From contig JXTC01000007.1 of NCBI GenBank assembly GCA_002914845.1, positions 391,436 to 455,435 on the forward strand: a DNA stretch of 64,000 nucleotides, in the 5' to 3' direction. Under the pieces are notes generated by a model that saw nothing but the letters and a program-made list of their open reading frames with translations, ran no database searches and was not told where the DNA came from. Position numbers and translations under genes: made by a program. Every line of letters begins with the position of its first letter. Position 1 is the first letter of the stretch. The stretch comes from Trema orientale (lineage: Eukaryota > Streptophyta > Magnoliopsida > Rosales > Cannabaceae). Positions 54,768 through 64,000 of the stretch are shown piece by piece.

Positions 54768-55448
54768 GTCGGCAATTTAGGTCACGACACGATAACTCGA
54801 CTCGAAACCAGCACGAAGTTAGTATGTTTGGGCTTGTCTTAAATATGTACATGTCAAAATATATTAAAACCCAAGTAAACACGATTAACTAGCATATCGA
54901 AGGCATGTTAATACACAATTAAGATTTGTGTCTTAAGACTTAGAACTTCCTTTTAGGTTTTATGTACAAAAACTTGAAAGTTTATTTTAGTTTAAACTTT
55001 AGATTGTGTATTATATTTATTTGATTCATTATGATTAATTGGTTTTATTGGAAATATTTAATAAGTTAACAGATTGTATCAAGTTATATTGGAAATGTGA
55101 AATAGATTAATATGTTAAATTTAATATTTTCTTAGATTATGTCATGTTGAACTAAATACAACATATTTAACATTAACATATTAAATTTAGTTCAATTAAT
55201 GAGATAAATAATACATAAGTTAGCATGTTGTGTTAGGTTGGACATGACTTGAATACGATATGTTTAAATAACGTATTAAATGTGTCATTCACAGATTAAC
55301 AAATTTATTTAACGTATTGGATGTAAATTTATAAATGATAATACGAATAATAAACGTGTCGGATTTGAGTCTGAATTTGGTAGTTACTCGTTATATATAT
55401 ACCTCGATACGATACGAATACGACACAACAACACGAATTGCCACCATT
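54768..55448 (+). mobile_element. Short inverted-repeat element with GGTCGGCAATT / AATTGCCACC ends
   Basis: Starts GGGTCGGCAATTTAGGTCACGACACGATAAC (from about 54768) and ends with an inverted counterpart, ACGATACGAATACGACAC...CACGAATTGCCACC (to about 55445). The interior is AT-rich with repeated TATTAAAT and ATTATGT phrases and no coding signal. It is a non-autonomous element of uncertain superfamily. Confidence 0.55.
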
Positions 55449-55552
55449 AGAAATAGCCATATCAGCCTCGAACTTAGACCCATTGTCATCCTTGTGTCGT
55501 TTTCGACTCACGAAATCAAGCCACGTGACCACGTCGAATCAAAGCCTTTTCC

Positions 55553-55740
55553 ACAGCATTCTAGTGCGCTGGTTAGACACAGACAGCCCGACAAGTAAAG
55601 TTTTTTCTTTTTATTTCGTATTAATTTGGCAAATGCCTTGTTTAGTTTTTTTTTTTGTCTTTTTTTTTTTCACTTTAAGGGAATTAAGATTTACGAAAAA
55701 AAGTCCTTGTTAAATTTTTTTCCAAACATTTGTATATATT
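55553..55740 (+). pseudogene. Decayed fragment resembling the UPL4 3' end (exon 15 and 3' UTR)
   Basis: CAGCATTCTAG, then GCTGG, then TAGACACAGAC and CCCGA at 55553-55592 match the start of UPL4 exon 15, including its acceptor, at 41682-41720. After a gap of only about 25 bases, TATTAATTTGGCAAATG.CTTGTT (55619) and TCCTTGT..TTTTTCCAAACATTT (about 55702-55731) match UPL4 3' UTR at 42264-42362. About 500 bases present in the gene between these blocks are missing. Two matches in the right order and orientation make chance unlikely, though each is short. Confidence 0.5.
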
Positions 55741-55803
55741 TATATATAAGCACTAATTCAGTAAGTTTTGTATATATTTATATATAAGCACTAATTCAGT
55801 AAG
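55732..55803 (+). repeat. 37-bp tandem duplication covering the MITE border
   Basis: The phrase TATATATTTATATATAAGCACTAATTCAGTAAGT is present twice, ending at 55766 and at 55803. The second copy continues into the MITE; the first stops after AGT. The duplication includes the terminal bases of the element itself. Confidence 0.85.
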
Positions 55804-56005
55804 TATTTTTTTTTACCTATGCATAGATATTAATTTGGCCAGTAAAAATTTATCATGTATATTTTTTTTATAGTAAAAAATAAGAAATAAAAAAAATATT
55901 AATGACGCACGTCTTTTTATGTACTTCATTATAGATGGTGATCCAACAGCTAAAAAAAAATACTCGCACATAGATAAAAAAAATTACCTACTGAATTGGC
56001 AACCT
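55790..56005 (-). mobile_element. MITE, copy 2 of the family found in the NF-YB intron, opposite orientation
   Basis: Ends are ACTAATTCAGTAAGTATTT (about 55789) and ATTACCTACTGAATTGG (about 56000). Read on the minus strand, the interior contains GCTGTTGGATCA, ATGATAAATTTTTACTGGCC and CTATGCATAGGTAAAA in the same order as copy 1 at 28455-28645. More substitutions than copy 1 suggest an older insertion. Confidence 0.8.
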
Positions 56006-57144
56006 TATATATATATATATATATGATACACACCCCTTAAAACACAAGACCCAAAATATTTTTCCACTTTTCAAGGGCACCCTTTTTATGTTTAACACAC
56101 TGGTATCTATAGAAAAACATATCATGCCTTTGGAAATAGAGTCCGACTTATTTTCTAATTGAAGTACCCATGTAGACGTGATCAGTTACGTATAAGGGGA
56201 AAAAGATAGGAAAAAAACATATTTGAGTCATTCACTATTATCATCTTGTAGCTACTTTGGATCTGTATGATTATCTAAATTAAATTAGGAGTAACATTGG
56301 TATGGTGTCACAGTTGCATGGGTATTCAACATTTTTTTTAAGCTTTTGGATATAGCATATATGTTGCTCAAGGACGTTGGAAATACCAGTTCCGAATGAA
56401 AATCGCGTCGCCTACTTACCGTACACATACTGTTTGTCGTATTGCCAAACAGAGAACTTGACATTCCTTCTGTGGATTTGAAAACAAGTGTTCTAATATC
56501 ATATTTGTCAAACCATTTGGCTTAAAAAAAGAATTTATCCGGTCGTCATAGCCACTGCGATTACAAAATCAACTAACGGATATAAAGAGAAAATGAAATA
56601 GAGATCACGTATTCGCAGAAGTTACTTGTTGGAAGGTTTAAATTGTAACTAAAATGGTTTTAATCCCCAAGCATCACGTTATGGTAAGCTATACAAGCAT
56701 CTCATGCTTCCAATTATTAATAACCTACGTTTATAAATATAATTTCGTGCAAATTATTGATTAATACAATCAGCTATTTGCCTAATGGAGGGTTAACCGG
56801 CGTAACTTCGTATATCGCCAAACATTACGATGTTACAATCTTGCTACCAAGTAGTAGTATTTCTAGTATCACATAGAAAAGAATGATTTTGTGACTATGA
56901 ATGATACTGTGACATCACTTGTCTTGAACTTGCATAAAAAAGTTGATTTTGTGAGAGTGGTTGGTCTCCACAGACACTGGCAACCTGGCCAGTAACTGGT
57001 ACCAATAAGTAGATAGGCTCGTGAACATAGTAAGTGATAACCAAAAACAAGAAACTAATCTGAGCATAATAAACCAATTGAAAACCAGAAACAACCTAAG
57101 TCCACTTAGACTACCTAAGTACCTGCAGCATATTATCTCACATC
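56006..57144. other. Spacer; nothing recognised
   Basis: AT-rich sequence with no frame that looks coding, no inverted-repeat ends and no tRNA-like fold evident by eye. The last 200 bases are probably the 3' UTR of the minus-strand gene that follows. Confidence 0.45.
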
Positions 57145-58004
57145 CTAATCCCGCTCATTATAGTACTTGGCGTGCCCAAAACTATTCAGCACCGGAATCT
57201 CATCACCACCAGAACCGGTCCGATCGTAAAAAACCTCAGCTTCGTAGACGCATTTGTCTGTGGCCCGCAATGTTATGTAATAAACTCGTCCACTGATAAA
57301 CATCTTATTAGCTCTCAGAACCTTTTCCAGCGTGAGACTATGATGACCACAAGCACGATGAGTAATCTGACAGAATACAAAACAGAAATCATAAACAGAG
57401 TCAATCATCACAGAAACGCAACACAACCGATGCAAAAGCTAGTTATTAGTGAAAATTAAGGGAAGCAAAACTAACCTTTTCATTGTTATACTCATCAACG
57501 GCAAATTCAGCAGCAGCAACAACATCATCACGATCAGGTTCGAGTTTATAAATGCAAAACCCTACATTTATAAACTTAAAATCCAGAGGCCATGGAGGAA
57601 CATAAAATCCCTGTTTTTTTTTTTTTTTTTTTAATTAAAAGAAAAGGAAAATTAGGAATTACATATTATAAGAGTAACTAATAATTAAAAAAATAAAAAT
57701 TAAATAACAAACAGTACCTTGCAATCTTCAATTGTCCGGTAGTAGTTATGCATAATTTGTTCCTCCTCCTCTGCAAGACAAATATCAAAATTTCAATAAA
57801 ATCGAAGACAAGCCTTCCTTGTTTGTAAAATCACAAAACCAAAAACCTAAACAGTAAAAAAGAGAATCATCACTATATACGAACATACATACCAGTCAAA
57901 TCGCGAGCAGAATCAGCCTCAATGATAGGATTTACTTTAATGGGGCTGGAGAGTTTGGAAAAGAATTCCTTCATCTTTATCATCTCCTCCATTGAGATCG
58001 ACAT
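57145..58004 (-). CDS. Small cystatin-fold protein, 173 aa, four exons
   Basis: Exons in transcript order: 58004-57893, 57770-57718, 57610-57476, 57366-57145; phases agree and the stop is TAG. The start MSISMEEMIKM was chosen over an in-frame upstream Met at 58148 because the latter lies in tandem-repeat DNA. The middle carries AAAEFAVDEYNNEK, like the LARFAV helix of plant cystatins. VLRANKMFISGRVYYITL occupies the place of their inhibitory loop, but the QxVxG motif is absent (KMFISG), so protease inhibition is doubtful. It best fits the large plant group of cystatin/monellin-fold proteins of unknown function (DUF626-like). There is no signal peptide. The link between exon 3 and exon 4 (EYNNEK then ITHRACGHH) is the weakest part of the model. 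Confidence 0.72.
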
Positions 58005-58011
58005 CGTGCGA

Positions 58012-58480
58012 CTGCTTTTGATGATATATATAGCTTCAGATCTCAAAAACCCTAGCTTCAGAAAATTAATCAAAGAAAACAACTTCAGATATCGGAAAAC
58101 CCTAGCCCCAAGATTAATCAAAGAAAACAAGGTTAAGATCTCAGACAAACCCTAGCCTCAGAAATTAATCAAAGAAAACAACTTCAGATATCGGAAAACC
58201 CTAGCCCCAAGATTAATCAAAGAAAACAAGGTTAAGATCTCAGACAAACCCTAGCCTCAGAAATTAATCAAAGAAAACAACTTCAGATATCGGAAAACCC
58301 TAGCCTCGGAAATTAATCAAAGAAAACAAGGTTCAGATCTCAAAAACCCCTATTCTTAGAAATTAATCAAAGAAAAATTCAGAAAACCCTAACTTCAGAA
58401 GCTTCATATATATATATATTTGTATCAATCAAAATAACGAAAACCATATTAAAGACTGTTAGGTATCATCGATTACGTAC
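58012..58480 (-). repeat. Telobox minisatellite (period about 50 bp, about 7 copies) in the leader intron of the cystatin-fold gene
   Basis: AAACCCTAG (complement CTAGGGTTT) recurs at about 58047, 58097, 58147, 58197, 58247 and 58296, then as degenerate forms near 58345 and 58384. Each unit also contains AATTAATCAAAGAAAACAA (or GATTAATC..). Two unit types alternate, one with CTTCAGATATCGG and one with GGTTAAGATCTCAGAC, giving a higher-order period of 100. On the minus strand a donor GTACGT at 58480-58475 and an acceptor AAAAGCAG ending at 58012 bracket the array, so it would be spliced out of the leader. Confidence 0.85.
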
Positions 58481-58607
58481 CGGGAATACGATTTTTCACG
58501 CGCAAGTCTCTGAGAGTGGGGATCCGGAAGAGCAGAGTTTGAGAGAGAATCGATAGGCGTGGACAGACGACGGGTAGATATAACCGCCTCTATAACCCCT
58601 ATTTATA
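58481..58607 (-). promoter_or_regulatory. Promoter core and first leader exon of the cystatin-fold gene
   Basis: The complement of 58601-58607 is TATAAAT (within TGTATAAATAGGGG). A leader of roughly 90 bases follows, ending in ATTCCCG before the GTACGT donor at 58480. Spacing from TATA to the likely start is normal for plants. The assignment is inferred. Confidence 0.45.
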
Positions 58608-58609
58608 CA

Positions 58610-59428
58610 TTTCTATGTAGATCAGGTCTTTCGGGTTAACGCACCGCATGCGAGTAAATAATATTACCATTATCGATTTCTCAAAAAAAAAAAAAAAAAC
58701 CATCATTATCGCTTGGTGGAGATGCTGTCGTTTTTCAATGGTGACATTATTACGTCGTTTCCCATGCGAGTAAATAATAATACTTAGAGTGGCTCTATTG
58801 CTAATTTTTTTTTTTTCCTTTCTCTACCTCTCTTCTAAACATATCTCACTAATATTTAAAATTTTTTTTTCTTATACCTTATAAATTTATGTTATGTACA
58901 AAAATACCTCTTATTAAATATTTCTCCGAATATTTCTTTTTCCACCCCAAATACTTTATAATAAATTAATTTTAAAATTTTTTTCTCCTTTTAGAAATAA
59001 CAACAGTAGAAATTGAGAAAACTAATAATCTTTTGTTTTCTTACAACTACACAACTTGTTGGTTCCTAAACCCCAAAAAAAAGAGTTCATGAACGATGAT
59101 TCGCCCACCAAAAAAAAAAAAAAAAAAACATAGTTGGTTCCAATACTAAAAAGAAAAGAAAAACTTATAAGAAAAAAAACGCAGTTGGTTCCCAAACTAG
59201 AAAAGAAAAAAAAAAGAAAAATTTATAAGAAAGAGTTCTAGAACAGTTAATTCCCAACCCCTTCTTACCTCTCCTCCCCTCCCCTCCCCTCCCAAAAAAA
59301 AAAAATAAAATAAAAAAACAAACAAAGAAAACGTTAACTATTGATTCACCCAAAAAAAAACTAAAAAAAAAACATAAAGTCCTGATTTTCTTTTAAAAAA
59401 CAATTTGAGCAAAGTATCATATGACTAT
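58610..59428. other. AT-rich spacer with degenerate repeats
   Basis: It contains A-runs (58682-58699, 59110-59128) and four diverged copies of a GTTGGTTCC.AAA phrase at about 59058, 59133, 59183 and 59245, each followed by an A-rich stretch with AAGAGTT or TTATAAGA. This is an old, irregular tandem array. No gene is seen. Confidence 0.5.
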
Positions 59429-60787
59429 TGTACGTATAAAAACCCAGATTTTCAAGGGGCATATTGGTCATTTTGCTAATTTTCAGGATAGATTAATGGA
59501 GGGACTAAATGGCAAAGATTTTATAAAGTGGGAGTTAAAGTACAAATTCTAGAGGGGCTTGATTAAAAGAGTTTTAAAATTTTGGGGGTCAAATTGTAAT
59601 TTTGAAAAATTGCACAGTGACCATAACAAGTAGGCCACGTGGCGGGTCCCTATTTCCCTCTTCCTCTTTCTCTCTCTTCACTCAACTATCTCCATGTGCT
59701 CTTTTGATGGAAAACCGTCGAAAACATGGCAGCCCCGCCATTTTCCCCTTCCCGCCGTCATCAGCTCGCGCAACCGGTCAACATCGAACGACCGTCATCC
59801 TAGGAGGCCCTTGCCGTAGTTTTATGGTAGTTGGAGCAGTGTGCTGCCGGCGAGGAGCTAAAAAGCACTGTTTGTGTTTTTTATCACCGACGTGTTTTCC
59901 GACCACCATTTGAGTAGTTTGAGCTTAGAGTTGACTTTTTTATCAGATAGTTGGATTGTGATTTTAATGTCTTTTTTAGAATATACTCGTGAAATGATGA
60001 AGATTGATATATATTGACTATTTTTAGTGATGGACAAGGAAAACGAGATCAAACAGCCTGGATCTTGCCTCGTTTTGCATGCTAGAGGCCAGGAACAGAA
60101 ATGGGTTATTTGAGGCTTTAAGCCCCCTTTTTAGGCTTAAAATCTAGTATGGTTACGCCATTTGTATGGGTTTTATGGAGGGTAATCCACAGTATCATGC
60201 CTAGGGTGTTCAGGCATCACTAGACACTTAATTGGTGGTTAATCCCCACCGTTAGTGTAAAGTCCATAGATCTACGTAGGATCATCTAGTTGGTAAGATA
60301 CGCACCCTAGATCATCGGTGCAAAGTCTGTAGACCTACGTAGAGGTCCAAGTTACATGGCCATGTGTAGGTTTGAACTCAGGATTTGAGTTCAGGGTGTC
60401 GGTCCCCATTGGTGTGGGTTATTCTTGGATATGATAGGCAAGGTAAGTTCAGGGTGACCAAACCAATATTCGTTATCTGTATATCATATTGATTGTTATT
60501 ATATTATCTTTGCACATACTTTGATGATTATCTAAAATATAACTAATCATGCAGGCTTTCATGAACATATTTGTTTTCAGAAAGGTAGTTGAGTTTCCTA
60601 CTGAGCTTTGTGTGCTCACTCCTTATCTTCTCCCCTTCAAGTGGTGTCCAGTTCGATCTTGGTGACCAAGAGGATTAGAGGTCATCTATTGAGAGTAGTT
60701 CATGGTCTTAAGAATGCTAGAACTTTGGATCCAAGCTTGTTGGTTTTGTTGTCATTTTGGATTAAGTAGACTGAGGCAGAAGAGGCA

Positions 60788-62284
60788 GTGATCATTGCCC
60801 TAAAGGATCTGAATTTGAGGCAAAAGAGGTGGATTGAGTATATGGAAGATTATGATTTTGACTTACAGTATCACCCCGTCAAGGCCAATGTGGTTACTGA
60901 TGTGTTGAGTAGGAAACCTCATAGTTCACTAGCGACAATGGTATTTGAGGATTGGAAGAACTCAGTTACCATTGGCGACTACAACCGGCAATACCTTGAG
61001 GTGAAGAAACTGTTTGTCTCAGCAACCTTATGATCGTACCATCACTCCTCAAGACTGTACAACAGAGTCAGTGGCAATATAGGGAATTGAGGACGATCTA
61101 GAACCAGCTTCAAAATGGTAAATAATTAAATGATTGGAGTACCAACAGAGAAAGGTTCTTGTTTTTCAATAGGAAATTGGATATGGCTAATGACCCTAAT
61201 CTTCGGAAAATCATTCTAAATGAGGCTCACAAATCAAGGTTCACAATTTGTCCTGGTAGTAATAAGATATACCGAGACTTGAAGAGGCAATACTGATGGA
61301 AAGGCATGAAGAAAGATGTGGCTACCTTTGTAGCCAAGTGTTTGATTTGTCAATAAGTCAAAGCAGAATACCAGAGGCCTGCTGGATTACTTCAGTTGTT
61401 ACCCATTCTAGAGTGGAAGTAGGAAAAGATCACGATGGACTTCGTGACTGGGTTGCCAAGGACCTTGAGGAAGAACAATGTGGTTTAGGTGGTAGTCGAT
61501 CGGTTGACTAAGAGTGTTCACTTCGTACCGATCAGGACTGACTACTCATTTACCAAGCTCAGTAGACTGTATATGGAGAATGTCGTATGCTTGCATGATA
61601 TGCCATCAGCTATAGTTTCAGACAGGGACCTAAGGTTTGCTTTTAAGTTATGGAGAGCCTTGCAAAAAGTGTTTGGTACGCAATTAGATCTCATTGCAGC
61701 TCACCATATTGGGACATATAGCTAATCTGAGAAGACCATCCAGATTCTTGAGGACATACTTCATTGTTGTATACTGAATTTTAGTGGGAACTAGGATGAC
61801 CATCTCTCTTTGATGGAATTTGCTTATAACAATGGTTACCAATCTAGTGTGGGTACGGCCTCATATGAAGTACTATATAGGAGGCCATATAAATCGCCAT
61901 TGTGTTGGGTAGAACCTGAAGAGCATGTTACTCTTGGACCTGAATTGATTGAGAAAATTACTGAGAAGATTAAAGACATTCAAGAGAGGCTCAAGGAAGT
62001 CCAGAGTCACCAGAAAAGTTATGCAGACCCAAAAGAGGCATGAGGTAGAATTCCAGATGGGCGATTATGTGTTCCTAAAAGTGACTCCAAGGCGTAATGT
62101 TACAAGATTTGAAGTTAATGGTAAGCTTGCTCCAAGGTACATTGGTCCCATTGAGATCATAGAGAGGATTAGGCCAGTGGCATATTGCTTAAATCTACCT
62201 GCACAATTGGGCTACATACATAATGTGTTCTACATTTCGATGTTGAAAAATTATACACCGGACTCATCTTATATTATTCAGTAA
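60788..62284 (+). pseudogene. Remnant of gypsy pol (RNase H, integrase, C-terminal chromo-like region)
   Basis: The pieces are 60788-61033, about 61296-61725, 61810-62043 and 61949-62284, the last two overlapping in different frames. Stop codons interrupt the integrase (for example before VVDRLTKS) and the His-Cys zinc region is not intact. Order and orientation are normal for Ty3/gypsy. The remnant encodes no complete enzyme. Confidence 0.85.
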
Positions 62285-62385
62285 GTGTATTTGCCGGTCC
62301 AAGAAGATGTGTCCTGCAAAGAGCAGCTTGTTTGCATGCATACTGTCAAGAGAGCTCAGTGTGCTTCGGAACAGAGAGATACAGC

Positions 62386-62575
62386 TGGTCAAGGTACTTT
62401 GGGAACATCACAAGGAAGACGAGGCTACTTAGGAACTCAAGACGGAGATGTACTAGAAGTACCCTTATAGAAGTACCCATTGGTCAAGGTACTTTGGGAA
62501 CATTACAAGGAAGACGAGACTACATAGAACTCAAGTCGGAGATATACTTGGAAGTTGTATTGTGATTTTCTTGTT
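62386..62575 (+). repeat. 95-bp tandem duplication between pol and the 3' LTR of the gypsy element
   Basis: TGGTCAAGGTACTTTGGGAA occurs at 62386 and 62481, and the following 75 bases (AAGGAAGACGAG, then CTCAAG.CGGAGAT) match with scattered differences. The duplication is internal to the element. Confidence 0.85.
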
Positions 62576-63420
62576 ATAATGTAAACCTTGACTTATATTT
62601 GAATTTCGGGATGAAATTTCTTTTAAGGAGGAAAGGGTGTAAAAATCCAAATTTTCAAGGGGCATATTGGTGATTTTGCTAATTTTTGGGATAGATTAAT
62701 AGATGGACTAAATGGCAAAGATTTTATAAGGCAAGGGCTAAAGTGTAAATTCTGGAAGGGCATGATTGAAAGAGTTCTGAAATTTTGGGGTCCAAGTATA
62801 ATTTTAAAAAATTGCACAGTGCCTATAAGGAGAAGGGCCGCGTGGCGGGACCCCATTTCTTACTCCCACTTTCTCTCTCATCACTCAACTATATCTCTGT
62901 GCTCTCTCAACGGAAAACTGCCAAAAACATGGAAGCCCGGTTGTTTGCCCCTTCACGTCATCGTTAGCCCACACAACTGGTCGGTGTTGAACAACCGTTG
63001 TCCCAAGAGGCCCTTGTTGTAGTTTCACAGCCGTCAGAGTAATATGCCACCGCGAGAAGCTAAAAGCACTGCGGGTGCTTTTGATCACCGACAAGTTTTC
63101 CGACTGCCAGTGGACCTCAAACTGGGCTCAACAGATTCGTCTCATTGCAAGGATCATCAAAGTATGTGTTTCGTGATCCCATTTTACCCAGATTGAAAGT
63201 TGTCATTTTTGATTAGTTTGATCTCAGAGTTGACTTTTTGATCAGACCATTGGATTGTGATTTTAATGTCATTTTTGGAATATACTCATGAAATAGTGAA
63301 GATTGATATATATATATATACATATTAACTATGTTTGGTGACGGACACGGAAAACGAGATCAAACAACCTAGATCTTGCCTTATTTTGCGTGTCGAGGGC
63401 TTCGTTCTGGACCCAAATTG

Positions 63421-64000
63421 GACGAATTGTATATCTAATCTAGCTATTTTGCCTTATTTACTTCGTTTTCTCCTGTTAAAAGCAAGAGATATACAAATTA
63501 AAACAATGTATCACATAGTTTATCTGCACCATTTGGTGTCCTCCAAGTCAGGAGTCAAGACAAGTTGTCTAGAGACCAGTTGGCAAAGAAAAATTAATGT
63601 TGGTCAGTTGAAACCATCCAGCATTACAAAAAGTAAGACTATTATATCATGCTTTCAAAAATCAAAGCAACAAAACTTAAAGTCCATAGTTTTAAATGTT
63701 CTGCACTTTTCTTTATAGGTTTTTAGGGATATTGAAAAACACATCACCTGTCCAAATGGAAAACACTAGCTAATATAAAAAGCCCAATGTATAAAAGGAG
63801 ATGGATGCACGTATAGTCAAAGTTCGCGTCATCTTGAGCATAATACAAAATTACAGCCATGATAATTTATGTGAAGATTTCTTTACTTACACCGTGCAAA
63901 AAGAACCCTTTATGTCATGATGGTGAGACTAGGCTGTTCCTCCATGGCACTAGTACATCTATACTTCACACTCACAAACATGCCTTTACATAGACATATT
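63421..64000. other. Right end of the window; nothing recognised
   Basis: After the second LTR copy the sequence is mixed AT-rich DNA. A 127-codon frame at 63335-63718 begins inside the LTR and has no recognisable domain. The last 250 bases contain no feature I can support. Confidence 0.45.

Larger units (their letters stand above)
59429..63420 (+). mobile_element. Collapsed Ty3/gypsy retrotransposon with two LTR copies
   Basis: 59429-60090 and 62638-63410 are two copies of one sequence (TTTTCAAGGGGCATATTGGT near the start of both, then GGATTGTGATTTTAATGTC). The second starts TGTAAAAATCC right after a purine run (AAGGAGGAAAGGG) that fits a polypurine tract, so they are the LTRs. The first continues, LTR-like, to about 60760; the second is cut short or diverged after 63410. 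Between them lie remnants of RNase H (60788-61033, [20 protein letters not shown]), integrase (about 61360-61830, VVDRLTKSVHFVPIRTDY and IVSDRDL) and the integrase tail (61949-62284, KLAPRYIGPIEIIERI). Gag, protease and most of reverse transcriptase are gone, and stops and frame changes break the rest. Confidence 0.85.

Noticed and set aside
58005..58148. Upstream in-frame Met extending the cystatin-fold protein by 48 residues
   Set aside because: The extension is translated from the telobox minisatellite and predicted leader intron; the Met at 58004 follows a good acceptor and leader.
59602..59913. 103-codon frame with Arg/Pro/Ser-rich start
   Set aside because: It lies wholly within the first LTR copy and is not kept open in the second.

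Overview
The window is nuclear DNA of a flowering plant, almost certainly a eudicot. The genes are split by AT-rich GT..AG introns, their products are plant-specific (cytosolic ascorbate peroxidase, a malectin-like LRR receptor kinase, an RMR-type PA/RING protein, plant NF-YB, UPL4, HCF152, plant MCM8), and the spaces between genes hold degraded LTR retrotransposons, MITEs and other short inverted-repeat elements. No species can be named from the sequence. A 195-base run of N at 20514-20708 and a single N at 19102 show that this is a draft assembly. Gene models below were built by joining reading frames across splice sites; exon lengths and phases add up for every multi-exon gene listed as CDS.

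Layout, left to right. 1-423: end of an LTR-like sequence abutting a 5'-truncated cytosolic ascorbate peroxidase gene (to 1885). 6193-11229 (+): 15-exon LRR receptor-like kinase of the At1g67720 type. 11990-13060: minisatellites and an A-rich tract studded with AAACGAC. 13762-15736 (+): RMR vacuolar-sorting receptor-like PA-TM-RING gene, followed at 18004-18790 by a decayed partial copy of its 3' half. 18838-24300: a complex of duplicated blocks carrying gene-like fragments and containing the assembly gap. 27521-29973 (+): NF-YB transcription factor with a 6-nt exon. 34832-41938 (+): UPL4 HECT E3 ligase. 43171-45486 (+): single-exon HCF152 PPR gene. 46327-53421 (-): 16-exon MCM8 with a Copia fragment in one intron. 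57145-58004 (-): small cystatin-fold gene whose 5'-leader intron is a telobox minisatellite. 59429-about 63420: a collapsed Ty3/gypsy element with two recognisable LTR copies.

The genes act in separate processes and do not form a pathway. HCF152 (chloroplast psbH-petB RNA) and MCM8 (recombination helicase) lie tail to tail. From memory of Arabidopsis locus numbers, APX2, HCF152 and MCM8 are consecutive loci on chromosome 3 next to a ribosomal protein L4 gene, and UPL4 sits beside the other L4 gene on chromosome 5. The window may therefore keep an ancestral order that Arabidopsis split between two duplicated segments.

I found no clear new molecular system. The best candidates for a second look are the duplicated complex at 18.8-24.3 kb with its captured gene fragments, the telobox minisatellite in the leader intron at 58.0-58.5 kb, the AAACGAC tract at 12.2-13.1 kb, and the LTR that cuts into the peroxidase gene.
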